64,000 nucleotides of DNA, from positions 682,001-746,000 of the forward strand of contig NZ_JAEIOS010000011.1 of assembly GCF_016342265.1 (NCBI RefSeq), given 5' to 3'. The position numbers and the translations under genes are program-made. Under the pieces are notes generated by a model. The model searched no databases, was not told the DNA's origin, and was given only the letters and a program-made list of their open reading frames with translations. The stretch comes from Corynebacterium meridianum (GTDB lineage Bacteria; Actinomycetota; Actinomycetes; Mycobacteriales; Mycobacteriaceae). Positions 17,952-25,685 of the stretch are shown one piece after another (position 1 is the first letter of the stretch; the number at the start of each line of letters is the position of its first letter).

Positions 17952-19109
17952 TCAGCGCAGGTGGGCGGTATCGTTGACGAGTCGCACGGTCGTCGGCCCG
18001 TCGGCGTAGAACTCGGCGACGGACAGGGACGCGAGATCCAGGTGCATGCGGTGGAAGATGCCGGGACCGGCGTCGAGGGCGAGGCGGAGGATGCCCTTGA
18101 TCGGGGTGACGTGACTGACGACGAGGACGTTGGCCTCACCGTAGGTGTCCACGATGTGCTTCTTCGCACGCTTGATGCGGCGGTACGCCGCCTGGAGCGA
18201 CTCCCCGCCGGGTGGCGCCACCGAGGTGTCGTCCAGCCATTTCGCGTGCAGCTCCGGGTCCGCCTCCCTGGCCTGTGCGAAGGTCAGGCCGTCCCAGTCG
18301 CCGAAGTCGAGCTCGGTGAGGTCGTCGAGGACGTCGACGTCGAGTCCGAGGGCCGCGGCGCACGTGTCCGCGGTTTCGCGGGTGCGGGCCAGCGGTGAGG
18401 ACACGATGGCGTCGATGCCGCCGCGTGCCGAGAGCATGGCTGCGGCGAGCTCAGCCTGCCGTCTGCCCACGGCGGTGAGTGACGGGTTGCCCCGCCCGGA
18501 GTAGCGTCGCTCCGCGGACATCTCGGTCTGCCCGTGGCGGAGCAGGATCATGCGGGTGGGGCGGGTGACCGCGCCGTTCCAGGAGGTGGGGGCCGCGGTG
18601 GGCGTGGCGGCGCTGTCCTTCGCGTCGGGTTCCGCGGGTTCCGCGGTGGGTTCCGGTGGCCCGCCGGCGCGCTCCCCGAGGTCGATCTTCCCGGGTGTCG
18701 CGCCGTCGGCGCCGGCGTCCATCGCGATGTTCGCCAGTTCGTCGGCCCGGCTGTTCTGCTTCCGCGGGATCCAGGTGTAGTTGATCTTCTCGAACCGGGC
18801 CGCGAGGTCACGGGCCTCGAGGGCGAGTCTCTTCATGTCGGGGTGCTTGACCTTCCAGCGCCCCGACATCTGTTCGACGACGAGTTTGGAGTCCAGTCGG
18901 ACCTCGACGTGGGTGGCACCCAGGTCGTGGGCCGCGATCAGTCCGTTGATCAGGCCGCGGTACTCGGCGACGTTGTTGGTCGTCTTCCCCACGAACTCGG
19001 AGATCCTGCGGAGGATCCTCTCACCCCGTTCGTCGAGCAGCAGGGTTCCGCTGCCCGCTATTCCGGGGTTGCCGCGGGAACCTCCGTCGGCTTCGATGAT
19101 CACCTTCAC
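17952..19109 (-). CDS. RNase HI / CobC-like phosphatase fusion (Rv2228c type)
   Basis: A 385-residue two-domain protein. Residues 1-135 form an RNase HI domain that cleaves RNA in RNA:DNA hybrids: acidic residues in IIEADGGSRGNPG, NNVAEYRGLINGL and VRLDSKLVVEQM, and the late Asp in SRADELAN. Residues from about 185 form a histidine-phosphatase (alpha-ribazole phosphatase/phosphoglycerate-mutase-like) domain with LLRHGQTEM and a second histidine in VVSHVTPIKG. A Pro/Ala/Glu-rich linker joins them. The mycobacterial homologue Rv2228c has both RNase H and CobC activity. It starts 32 nt after the preceding zinc-ribbon gene on the same strand. Confidence 0.92.
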   Translation of the reverse strand: MKVIIEADGGSRGNPGIAGSGTLLLDERGERILRRISEFVGKTTNNVAEYRGLINGLIAAHDLGATHVEVRLDSKLVVEQMSGRWKVKHPDMKRLALEARDLAARFEKINYTWIPRKQNSRADELANIAMDAGADGATPGKIDLGERAGGPPEPTAEPAEPDAKDSAATPTAAPTSWNGAVTRPTRMILLRHGQTEMSAERRYSGRGNPSLTAVGRRQAELAAAMLSARGGIDAIVSSPLARTRETADTCAAALGLDVDVLDDLTELDFGDWDGLTFAQAREADPELHAKWLDDTSVAPPGGESLQAAYRRIKRAKKHIVDTYGEANVLVVSHVTPIKGILRLALDAGPGIFHRMHLDLASLSVAEFYADGPTTVRLVNDTAHLR

Positions 19110-19141
19110 AGCGTGTCCTCCACGTTTCTTCCGGTACCGGG

Positions 19142-19867
19142 TCAGCTACGGACCAGCCAGGTCCCGCATTCCGGGCACCGGGGGACGGTGTCTTTCGCGG
19201 TCGCCCGGATCCGGGAGATCCCGGCGGCGGGCAGAACGAGGTAGCAGGCGGTGCAGGAGTTCCCGGTGAAACGGGCGGCACCCACGCCGAAGGACTCGTA
19301 CTGTTCGTCGTAGGCGTCGAGGGCCTCGGGGGTGGTCTCGGCGAGACGGGACCGGAGATTGTCGCGTTTCACCTCGAGGTCGGCACGCGAGGAGCGTCGT
19401 CCCTGCAGGGCAGCGTCCCGGGCACGGGTGGTGGCCGCGATCTTCTCCTCGATCTCGTCGAACAGCGCACCGTCGGAGTCGTGGTTGAGGTCGGTCGCCT
19501 CGATCCGTTGGCGCATGTTCTCCTTCTGCTCGGTGATCCGCCGGATCCGGCGGCGCGTCGACGCGAGATCGTGCTCGAGATCGCGCCGGTCCTCCATGTC
19601 GGTTGCGGCACCGAGCCCGTCGAGATCGGCCTTCTGTCTGCGCTCCAGCTTCGCGAGGTCGTGGTCGAGGCGCCCGAGATCGCGGCGCAGATCCTCGACC
19701 CCCATCTTGGAAACCGCTGCGCCGTCCCGGAGTTTCGCCCGCTCGGCGATGAGGGCGTCGAGTTCCTGCTGTTCCTCGAGGATCGGTTCCGCGCGGTCGA
19801 CGGTGAGTGCCGCGTCGGTGTCGGCGAGCTCGAGGAGGAGACGCTGGTTGTCAGGGGCGAGTTTCAC
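19142..19867 (-). CDS. Coiled-coil hairpin protein with C4 zinc ribbon
   Basis: The 241-residue protein is dominated by charged heptad-like helices (residues about 10-165, Glu/Lys/Arg-rich), forming a long antiparallel coiled coil. It ends in a zinc ribbon with a Cys pair in NSCTACYLVL and a second in VPRCPECGTWL. This architecture matches the CT398/Rv2229c family, whose molecular role is not firmly established. The GTG at 19867 is preferred over a start at 19924, because homology-like sequence begins at KLAPDNQRLLLELADTD and an AGAAAG sequence precedes it. It lies between the NIF3 gene and the RNase HI/CobC gene, all on the minus strand and likely one operon. Confidence 0.82.
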   Translation of the reverse strand: MKLAPDNQRLLLELADTDAALTVDRAEPILEEQQELDALIAERAKLRDGAAVSKMGVEDLRRDLGRLDHDLAKLERRQKADLDGLGAATDMEDRRDLEHDLASTRRRIRRITEQKENMRQRIEATDLNHDSDGALFDEIEEKIAATTRARDAALQGRRSSRADLEVKRDNLRSRLAETTPEALDAYDEQYESFGVGAARFTGNSCTACYLVLPAAGISRIRATAKDTVPRCPECGTWLVRS

Positions 19868-19942
19868 GGTGGTGCTTTCTGTTCTTCGGTCGGTGCGGTG
19901 ATCACGGAGTCTGTCCGTGATCACGGTACGGGAGGGTTCACG

Positions 19943-21088
19943 TTACCCTTCATCGCGCGCATGCCGGGAGATGGTCCACGGATCGGTGCGGATGTCGAGA
20001 ACACGGGTGTCGACGCCGGCCTCGTCGGCGATGAGTTCCGCGGCGCGGGCGCACCAGGGCGATTCGCTCGCCCAGTGCGCGGTGTCGATCACGGCGGGGC
20101 CCCCGGCGCGCAGGTGCTCGTCCACGGGATGGTGCCTGAGATCCGAGGTGAGGAACACGTCGATGTCCCCCATCGCCGCGACAGTGTCGAGGAAGCTGTC
20201 ACCGGAACCCGAGCACACCGCGACCCGTCGGACCATCCGGTCCGGATCGCCTGCGGCGCGGACTCCCCATTCGGTGACCGGGAGCCGGTCGGCGACCTGC
20301 TGCACGAAGTCCGCGAAGCGCATCGGCTCCGGCAGATCCCCGATCCGTCCGAGGCCCGGTGCGGTGTCCGGGTCGACCGTGCCCTCTGTGGCGGTGATGT
20401 CGAAGGCGGGTTCCTCGTACGGGTGGGCGGTGCGCAGTGCGGCGGTGATCGCCCCGCGGCGCGACCGGGGTGCGACGAACTCCACGCGGACCTCGTCGAC
20501 GTGCTCGAGTTCCCCGATGGAGCCGAGCGCCGGGTTCGCACCGTCGGCGGGCCGGAACTGGCCCTGCCCCGGGAACTGGAAGGAGCATTCGCGGTAGTTC
20601 CCGATCGCCCCAGCTCCGGCGTCGAACAGCGCCTGCTTCACGGTTTCGACGTCGGGGGCGGGGATGTGGACGCCCCACTTGTCGGGACCGGTGCCGGGTT
20701 TCGGGGCGACCGCGCGGCCCGGGGTGATGCCGATGGTCTCGGCGAGGGCGTCGTTGACGCCGGGGCGGGCGGAGTCCGCGTTGGTGTGCGCGGCGAACAG
20801 TGCCACTCCCCCGCGGATCAGGGTGTGGAGGATGCGGCCCTTCGGGGTGTCTGCCGCGACGCTGTCCACGCCGCGCAGGAGGAGCGGGTGGTGGACGATG
20901 AGCATGTCCGCACCGGCGTCGACCGCGGCACGGGCGACCTCGTCGGTGCAGTCGAGGGCGAACACGACCCTGCCCACGGGGGCGTCGGGATCCCCGCAGA
21001 TCAGTCCGACGCTGTCCCAGCTCTCCGCGAGGTGCGGCGGGTAGGCGGTGTCCATGATCCGGCGGATCTCGGCGACGGTGCTGGTCAT
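19943..21088 (-). CDS. NIF3/YbgI-family dinuclear metal-centre protein
   Basis: The 381-residue protein is a member of the Nif3-like family often annotated as GTP cyclohydrolase I type 2. Metal ligands are visible in DMLIVHHPLLLRG near residue 78, in LFAAHTNADS near 118 and in the C-terminal DTAHWASE. The central insertion (about 140-250) is the PII-like CutA-type domain present in long family members. The biochemical role is uncertain. Its ATG overlaps the stop of the upstream aminotransferase by 4 nt (ATGA), so the two are translationally coupled, as with Rv2230c/Rv2231c. Confidence 0.88.
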   Translation of the reverse strand: MTSTVAEIRRIMDTAYPPHLAESWDSVGLICGDPDAPVGRVVFALDCTDEVARAAVDAGADMLIVHHPLLLRGVDSVAADTPKGRILHTLIRGGVALFAAHTNADSARPGVNDALAETIGITPGRAVAPKPGTGPDKWGVHIPAPDVETVKQALFDAGAGAIGNYRECSFQFPGQGQFRPADGANPALGSIGELEHVDEVRVEFVAPRSRRGAITAALRTAHPYEEPAFDITATEGTVDPDTAPGLGRIGDLPEPMRFADFVQQVADRLPVTEWGVRAAGDPDRMVRRVAVCSGSGDSFLDTVAAMGDIDVFLTSDLRHHPVDEHLRAGGPAVIDTAHWASESPWCARAAELIADEAGVDTRVLDIRTDPWTISRHARDEG

Positions 21089-22161
21089 TGTCGTTCTCTT
21101 TCCTTGACGTTGTTCGGGGTGTGTCCGGTCACTGCGCCCACCAGTGTCGCAACTTCCGGCGCGCCGCGCACGGCGAGCCGCCAGTAGGTGTGGTCCAGTC
21201 CGGGGAAGGTGTCGCAGCGGCGGACGGCGATTCCCCGTCGCGCGAGCGCGACGCGGGTCTCCTCCGGATCGTCGACGGGTGGCGAAACGAGTAGGTACGG
21301 CGCCTGCGAGTGGGCGTGCACCGTGAACCCCGCTCCGCGCAGCGCGCCGATCATCTCCATGCGCTGGCGGGCGACGGTCCGTGTCTCCGCGGCGAGGAAC
21401 CCGGCACCCTCACGGAGGGCGGTGCGGATCGCGACCGCCTGGAGCGTTCCCAACGGCCAGTGGGGCCGTCTGGCGGCGAGTTGGTGCACCAGCTCCGGCG
21501 CTGCCAGCAGATAACCGCACCGTAGCCCGGCCAGGGAGAAGGTCTTGGTGAGACTGCGCAGCACCACCAGTCCGGGGTGCCGTGTGACCTCGGCGGCGAG
21601 AGAACGGCTCTCGTCCGTCAGATCCATGAAGGCCTCGTCGACGACGGTGGTCCGCCCGGGTCTGCACCATCCGCGGATCTCCGCCGGGGGGTGCAGCACC
21701 CCGGTCGGGTTGGTCGGGTTGCCGATGACGACCAGGTCGGCGGCCTCGGGTGGCCTGCGGCCAGCCAGGGTGAACGGTACGTCCAGCACCATGCGTTCCA
21801 CCCGTGCACCGGCGGCCCGCAATGCCGCCTCCGGTTCGGTGAATCCGGGATGCACCACGACCGGGTGCCGGGCGTCGAGTCCGGCGATGAGGGAGAACCC
21901 CTCGGCGGCGCCGGCCAGCAGCAGAACGCACCCCGGGCCCACCCCGTGGTGCTCCGCCACGGCGTCCCTCGCGGAGTCGATGACCTCCTGCGGCGGGTAG
22001 GACCCGAGACCCGGGATCTCATCCCGGAGAGCCGCAGCCAGCCACTCCGGGGGGCCCGGGGCACGCACGTTCACGGCGAAGTCCAGGATCCCGGAGCCGG
22101 GGTCCACCGTACCCGCGGTCGCGAGATCGCCGTGATACCGCAGCAGGTCGTCCTCATTCAC
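21085..22161 (-). CDS. HisC/CobC-like PLP-dependent aminotransferase
   Basis: The 358-residue fold-type I enzyme is related to histidinol-phosphate aminotransferase and to threonine-phosphate decarboxylase CobD/CobC, and corresponds in position to Rv2231c. It has GNPTNPTGVL near residue 167, VVDEAFMDLT near 195 and the PLP lysine in LRSLTKTFSLAGLRCGY near 222. The GTG at 22161 is favoured over more upstream codons because a -10 hexamer TAATCT (22169-22174, minus strand) ends exactly 7 nt before it, indicating a leaderless mRNA. Whether it makes aminopropanol phosphate for cobamides or another amine is not decidable from sequence. Confidence 0.85.
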   Translation of the reverse strand: MNEDDLLRYHGDLATAGTVDPGSGILDFAVNVRAPGPPEWLAAALRDEIPGLGSYPPQEVIDSARDAVAEHHGVGPGCVLLLAGAAEGFSLIAGLDARHPVVVHPGFTEPEAALRAAGARVERMVLDVPFTLAGRRPPEAADLVVIGNPTNPTGVLHPPAEIRGWCRPGRTTVVDEAFMDLTDESRSLAAEVTRHPGLVVLRSLTKTFSLAGLRCGYLLAAPELVHQLAARRPHWPLGTLQAVAIRTALREGAGFLAAETRTVARQRMEMIGALRGAGFTVHAHSQAPYLLVSPPVDDPEETRVALARRGIAVRRCDTFPGLDHTYWRLAVRGAPEVATLVGAVTGHTPNNVKERERQ

Positions 22162-22195
22162 ACGGACCAGATTACGTTCTGTCACACTGGAGGGC
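22162..22195. promoter_or_regulatory. Compact divergent promoter (34 bp)
   Basis: Two genes face away from each other across 34 bp. The minus-strand -10 TAATCT (22169-22174) overlaps a plus-strand TACGTT (22173-22178) on the opposite strand. The plus gene has a GGAGG ribosome-binding site just before its GTG at 22196. The two promoters must compete for the same DNA. Confidence 0.6.
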
Positions 22196-22849
22196 GTGAA
22201 AACTCTGCTGATAGACGTGGACGGCACACTCATCGACTCCTACCCGGGGATCCGGGCCAGCTTCCTGCACGCCCTCGACGCCATGGGGCACCCGCGTCCG
22301 GGCGAGGAGGTGCTCTCCCGGATCGCCGGCCCCCCGATGGAACTGACGATGCGCTCCATCGGCATGACCCCCGAGGAGGCACGGGAAGGGGTGCGCGTCT
22401 ACCTCCGGCACTACGGTGAGGGGTCCTGGGCGAACGCGGAGCCCTATCCCGGCATGCGGGAGCTACTCGCCCGCTGGCGGGAGAAGGGCTACCGGGTCTG
22501 CACCGCCACCTCGAAGGGCGAGCACTTCGCCCGTAAGTCTCTCGAGCGCTACGGGATGATCGACTCCATCGATTTCCTCGGCGCGGCTGAGGAGAACGGT
22601 CCGCGCCGTTCCAAGGAGTCGGTCATCGCGTACGTCCTGGACTCCCTGGACCTGCGGGGGACCGAATCCGATATCCTCATGATCGGCGATCGCATCCACG
22701 ACTTCGACGGTGCGGCCACTTTCGGAATCGATGCAGTGGCCTGTGCCTGGGGGTACGGTGATGCCGAGGAACACGCGAAGGCCCGCTGGACCGCGACCAG
22801 CACCCGACACCTGGAGGACATAGTCGATGAGTGGAACGAGCAGAGTTAG
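22196..22849 (+). CDS. HAD-superfamily hydrolase, PtkA-like
   Basis: The 217-residue HAD-fold protein has the nucleophile/acid-base motif I DVDGTLIDS (Asp7 and Asp9), motif II Thr/Ser in VCTATSKGEH near 103, and motif III/IV in ILMIGDRIHDFDGA near 160. By sequence alone it reads as a phosphoglycolate-phosphatase-like enzyme. In M. tuberculosis the equivalent gene next to ptpA (Rv2232, PtkA) was reported as a tyrosine kinase acting with PtpA, so a signalling role is possible. The GTG has GGAGG about 4 nt upstream. Its last 23 nt overlap ptpA, indicating coupled expression. Confidence 0.87.
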   Translation: MKTLLIDVDGTLIDSYPGIRASFLHALDAMGHPRPGEEVLSRIAGPPMELTMRSIGMTPEEAREGVRVYLRHYGEGSWANAEPYPGMRELLARWREKGYRVCTATSKGEHFARKSLERYGMIDSIDFLGAAEENGPRRSKESVIAYVLDSLDLRGTESDILMIGDRIHDFDGAATFGIDAVACAWGYGDAEEHAKARWTATSTRHLEDIVDEWNEQS

Positions 22850-23342
22850 GGAACGTACCGAGGACGTGTACGTCGTCTTCGTGTGCACCGGCAACATCTG
22901 CCGCTCCCCCATGGCCGAGGTCATCGTGCGCGACGCGGTCGAGGACGCCGGTCTCACCGACCGGGTTCTCCTCCGGTCCTGCGGAATGGGCGGTTGGCAC
23001 GTCGGCCAGCCCGCCGATGACCGGGCACTCGCCGAACTCCAGGCCGCGGGCCACGACGGCTCGGATCACAGGGCGAGCCAGTTCGGTGACGAGCACCGCG
23101 ACGCCGATCTGCTCGTCGCCCTCGATTCCGGGCACGTACGTGCCCTCCGTGGCGCAGGCGTGCCCCGCGAGCGGATCAGGTTGCTGCGCAGTTTCGACCC
23201 GGCTGCCGGCGAGGTCGACTGCGCCGACCCCTACTACGGCACCTCCGACGACTTCACCGTGGTCCGCGAGCAGATCGATGCCGCCTTGCCCGGTCTGATC
23301 GACTGGATGCGGGAGACCTGCGCGGATATGTCGGGGCGGTGA
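22827..23342 (+). CDS. ptpA: Low-molecular-weight protein tyrosine phosphatase
   Basis: Cytoplasmic LMW tyrosine phosphatase, 171 residues. The P-loop CTGNICRS places the nucleophile at Cys20 and the phosphate-binding Arg at 26; the general acid is Asp134 in DPYYG. Both tyrosines after the aspartate are retained. The ATG at 22827 lies inside the end of the upstream HAD gene and has GGAGG about 9 nt upstream. In mycobacteria PtpA is linked to host signalling; in corynebacteria it is a general signalling phosphatase. SURF1 follows 39 nt later but has its own promoter. Confidence 0.93.
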   Translation: MSGTSRVRERTEDVYVVFVCTGNICRSPMAEVIVRDAVEDAGLTDRVLLRSCGMGGWHVGQPADDRALAELQAAGHDGSDHRASQFGDEHRDADLLVALDSGHVRALRGAGVPRERIRLLRSFDPAAGEVDCADPYYGTSDDFTVVREQIDAALPGLIDWMRETCADMSGR

Positions 23343-23368
23343 GTTTCGGTGGTTCCACCGGCTGGCAC

Positions 23369-23374
23369 TAGACT
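23369..23374 (+). promoter_or_regulatory. SURF1 leaderless promoter -10
   Basis: TAGACT, followed by exactly 7 nt and the GTG of the SURF1 gene at 23382. It decides the start codon over a more upstream GTG at 23349. Confidence 0.6.
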
Positions 23375-23381
23375 GGCCGGT

Positions 23382-24401
23382 GTGAACACCGACGCAGCAC
23401 GCCCCGGAGGATCGAGAGGTCCTCTGTCGCTGTTCCGGGTGTTTCTCACACCGGGTTGGGTCATCACCGCGGTCGTGGTGATCGTCTTCGCCTACACCGC
23501 ATTCACCGTTCTGGCCCCCTGGCAGCTCGGGAAGAACGAGGCCACCAGTGCCCGGAACCAGCGCATTGAACAGGCATTCAACACCGATCCTGTTCCCGTC
23601 GGTACTCTCGTGGGTCCCGACGGCGTCGTCGCCCCTGATCTCGAGTGGCGCCGCGTGACCCTCGACGGACACTACCTGTCGGACGACGAGGTGCTGCTGC
23701 GGCTGCGGCCCGTCGACCACCAGCCGGCTGTCCAGGGTCTCGTCCCCTTCGAGCTCGATGACGGCACGATCCTCCTGGTCAACCGCGGCTGGCTCCCGGT
23801 CGAGGCAGGACAGATACCGGAGGTTCCCGCAGCCCCCGGTGAAGAGGTCACCGTCTCCGGTTACCTCCGCCGGAACGAGGCGGTCCCCGAACGCTCCCCC
23901 GTCACCGAGCAAAACCACACCCAGGTCCACGGGATCTCCACGGAGCAGATAGCTGAGCTCACGGGTGTCCCGCTCGGGCGGGACTACATCCAGCTCTCCG
24001 CGGGTTCCCCCGGTGGCCTGGACCCCATCCCGCTGCCGAAGCTCGATGCGGGCCCTTACCTCTCGTACGGGGTCCAGTGGATCGCCTTCGGGATCATGGC
24101 CCCACTGGGACTCGGCTACTTCATCTGGGCCGAGATACGGGAACGCCGCCGGGAACGGGAAGAGGAGGCGTCCGCCGCAGCAGCCGCCCCGGTATCGACC
24201 GGTGGCCCGGGTGGGGACACCGATCCTCCGGAACGCTCCCCGACGCGTCGCGACACTGAGGCGCAGGACGTGGGGACCGAAACGACGCCCCCCGTGCCAC
24301 AGCCGCAGCCCCGGGAACGACGCCGCAGACGCGCGCGCTACGGATCCGGACACACCGATCATTACCGCACCATCGCCGAGAAGAATGAAGAGAGGTTCTA
24401 G
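23382..24401 (+). CDS. SURF1-family cytochrome oxidase assembly protein
   Basis: The 339-residue inner-membrane protein of the SURF1 family assists heme insertion into, or assembly of, cytochrome c oxidase. It has the typical two terminal transmembrane helices (about 25-45 and 228-250) flanking an extracytoplasmic domain with the conserved LAPWQLGKN, EWRRVTLDGHY, LVPFEL and LLVNRGWLP segments. The ~90-residue C-terminal tail is Pro/Arg/Glu-rich and basic at the end, longer than in most SURF1 proteins. The start is leaderless. It corresponds to Rv2235. Confidence 0.92.
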   Translation: MNTDAARPGGSRGPLSLFRVFLTPGWVITAVVVIVFAYTAFTVLAPWQLGKNEATSARNQRIEQAFNTDPVPVGTLVGPDGVVAPDLEWRRVTLDGHYLSDDEVLLRLRPVDHQPAVQGLVPFELDDGTILLVNRGWLPVEAGQIPEVPAAPGEEVTVSGYLRRNEAVPERSPVTEQNHTQVHGISTEQIAELTGVPLGRDYIQLSAGSPGGLDPIPLPKLDAGPYLSYGVQWIAFGIMAPLGLGYFIWAEIRERRREREEEASAAAAAPVSTGGPGGDTDPPERSPTRRDTEAQDVGTETTPPVPQPQPRERRRRRARYGSGHTDHYRTIAEKNEERF

Positions 24402-24403
24402 CC

Positions 24404-24733
24404 GTGGACAACACCATCCAGCCACTGGTCAGTCGCACCCTGCACCGCGAGGACGGAAGCTCCGTCACCGTGGAGATCGCGGCCCCCGTCAACCGCGGCG
24501 AGGACTTCTGGGAGACCCGCTGGCGCATCACCGGGCTCTCGGACGGCGATGTCGAGTTCGCCTCGGGCGGTGTCGACTCCATGCAGTCGCTCCTCGCGGC
24601 TCTCGCCATGTCGGGCGACCGCGTGGCGGAGGACTCCTCCCTCAGTTTCCTCGAGGGCCCCGGAACCGGGCTGCTGCACTCCGGAAAGCGGGAGGACGGC
24701 TTCTACACCGCTGTCCTGCGGATGCCGACGTAG
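24404..24733 (+). CDS. Conserved hypothetical protein (DUF6968-like)
   Basis: The 109-residue soluble protein has no signal peptide or membrane segment. WETRWRITGLSDGD and GVDSMQSLLAALAM recall small actinobacterial proteins classed as DUF6968; this resemblance is from memory and weak. The GTG starts 2 nt after the SURF1 stop with GAGAGG upstream, so it is co-transcribed with SURF1. The function is unknown. Confidence 0.7.
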   Translation: MDNTIQPLVSRTLHREDGSSVTVEIAAPVNRGEDFWETRWRITGLSDGDVEFASGGVDSMQSLLAALAMSGDRVAEDSSLSFLEGPGTGLLHSGKREDGFYTAVLRMPT

Positions 24734-24743
24734 AGGAGTCGGC

Positions 24744-25685
24744 TCAGCCGTCCTCCAGGGGAGCCCGCAGACGGCTCCGCCCACAGCGCGACAGGACCGC
24801 CGCCGTGGCGACGGCGACGCAGGTGGCGATGGCCTGGGTCCTCCCGGACAGCCTGACGGCGTCCCGGATCGCAGCCACGTCCGGTGCCCGGCCCGTGCCG
24901 AGCACGGGACGGTTCTCGATCCCGTGCGCGTAAACGGTTGGTCCGCCGAGACGCACACCCAGTGCGGCCGCCGCGGTCGCCTCCACGATCCCGGCATTGG
25001 GGCTCGGGTGGGACGGTGCATCCTCCCGCCAGGCGCGTACGGCTTCCCCGCCCCGCCCCACGGTGTACGCCAGACCGGTGTGCACCAGGGCCGTCACCCG
25101 TGCGGGCAGCCACGCCAGCACGTCATCCGTTCGGGCGGCCGCCCAACCGAAGTTGCTGTAGCGGGTGTTCCGGTACCCGACCATCGCGTCGAGCGTGTTG
25201 ACCGCACGGTGGGCGACCACCGCCGGGGCACCACCTACCGCCGCCCACACCAGCGGTGCGATTGCGGCATCGGAGGTGTTCTCCGCGAGCGACTCAACCG
25301 CGGCCCTGGCCATCCCCGCGACGTCGAGAAGCGCAGGATCCCGGGAACACAGCCACGGCACCAGGTCCCGAGCCGCGGTCGTGTCCCCGACCTGGAGGGC
25401 GTCACCCATGCGGGTTCCGGTCCGCTCCAGCATCGTGCCGCCGAGAGCCGCCCACAGACACACGGCGGTCGTCAACCGCGGAGCACGGCGCGCCGCGATC
25501 GCCGTCACCGCCACCGGAGGGGTCACCGAGAGCACGAGGTGCACGCAACCGGCGGCCCTCGAGTCCCGGTAGCAGAGTCTCTCCAGCCAGGCGGCCCAGG
25601 TCCCGAAGATCGCGACCGGGTGCCCACGCCGGGGATCGGGGATCACCCGGTCGGCGAGGACCCCCGCGAGGATAACGGCGTTCAC
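24744..25685 (-). CDS. cobD: Adenosylcobinamide-phosphate synthase (CobD/CbiB)
   Basis: Membrane protein of 313 residues that joins cobyric acid to aminopropanol (phosphate) in cobalamin biosynthesis. Family hallmarks are ILAGVLADRVIPDPRRGHPV at the N terminus, RDPALLDVAGMARAAVESLAENTSDA with the ENxSD motif near 133, HRAVNTLDAMVGYRN near 172 and a C-terminal HPSPNAGIVEA segment. The GTG at 25685 has GGGGAGA upstream and overlaps the stop of the preceding hydrolase (GTGA). No other dedicated late cobalamin genes are adjacent, so the pathway is either dispersed or used for salvage. Confidence 0.93.
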   Translation of the reverse strand: MNAVILAGVLADRVIPDPRRGHPVAIFGTWAAWLERLCYRDSRAAGCVHLVLSVTPPVAVTAIAARRAPRLTTAVCLWAALGGTMLERTGTRMGDALQVGDTTAARDLVPWLCSRDPALLDVAGMARAAVESLAENTSDAAIAPLVWAAVGGAPAVVAHRAVNTLDAMVGYRNTRYSNFGWAAARTDDVLAWLPARVTALVHTGLAYTVGRGGEAVRAWREDAPSHPSPNAGIVEATAAAALGVRLGGPTVYAHGIENRPVLGTGRAPDVAAIRDAVRLSGRTQAIATCVAVATAAVLSRCGRSRLRAPLEDG

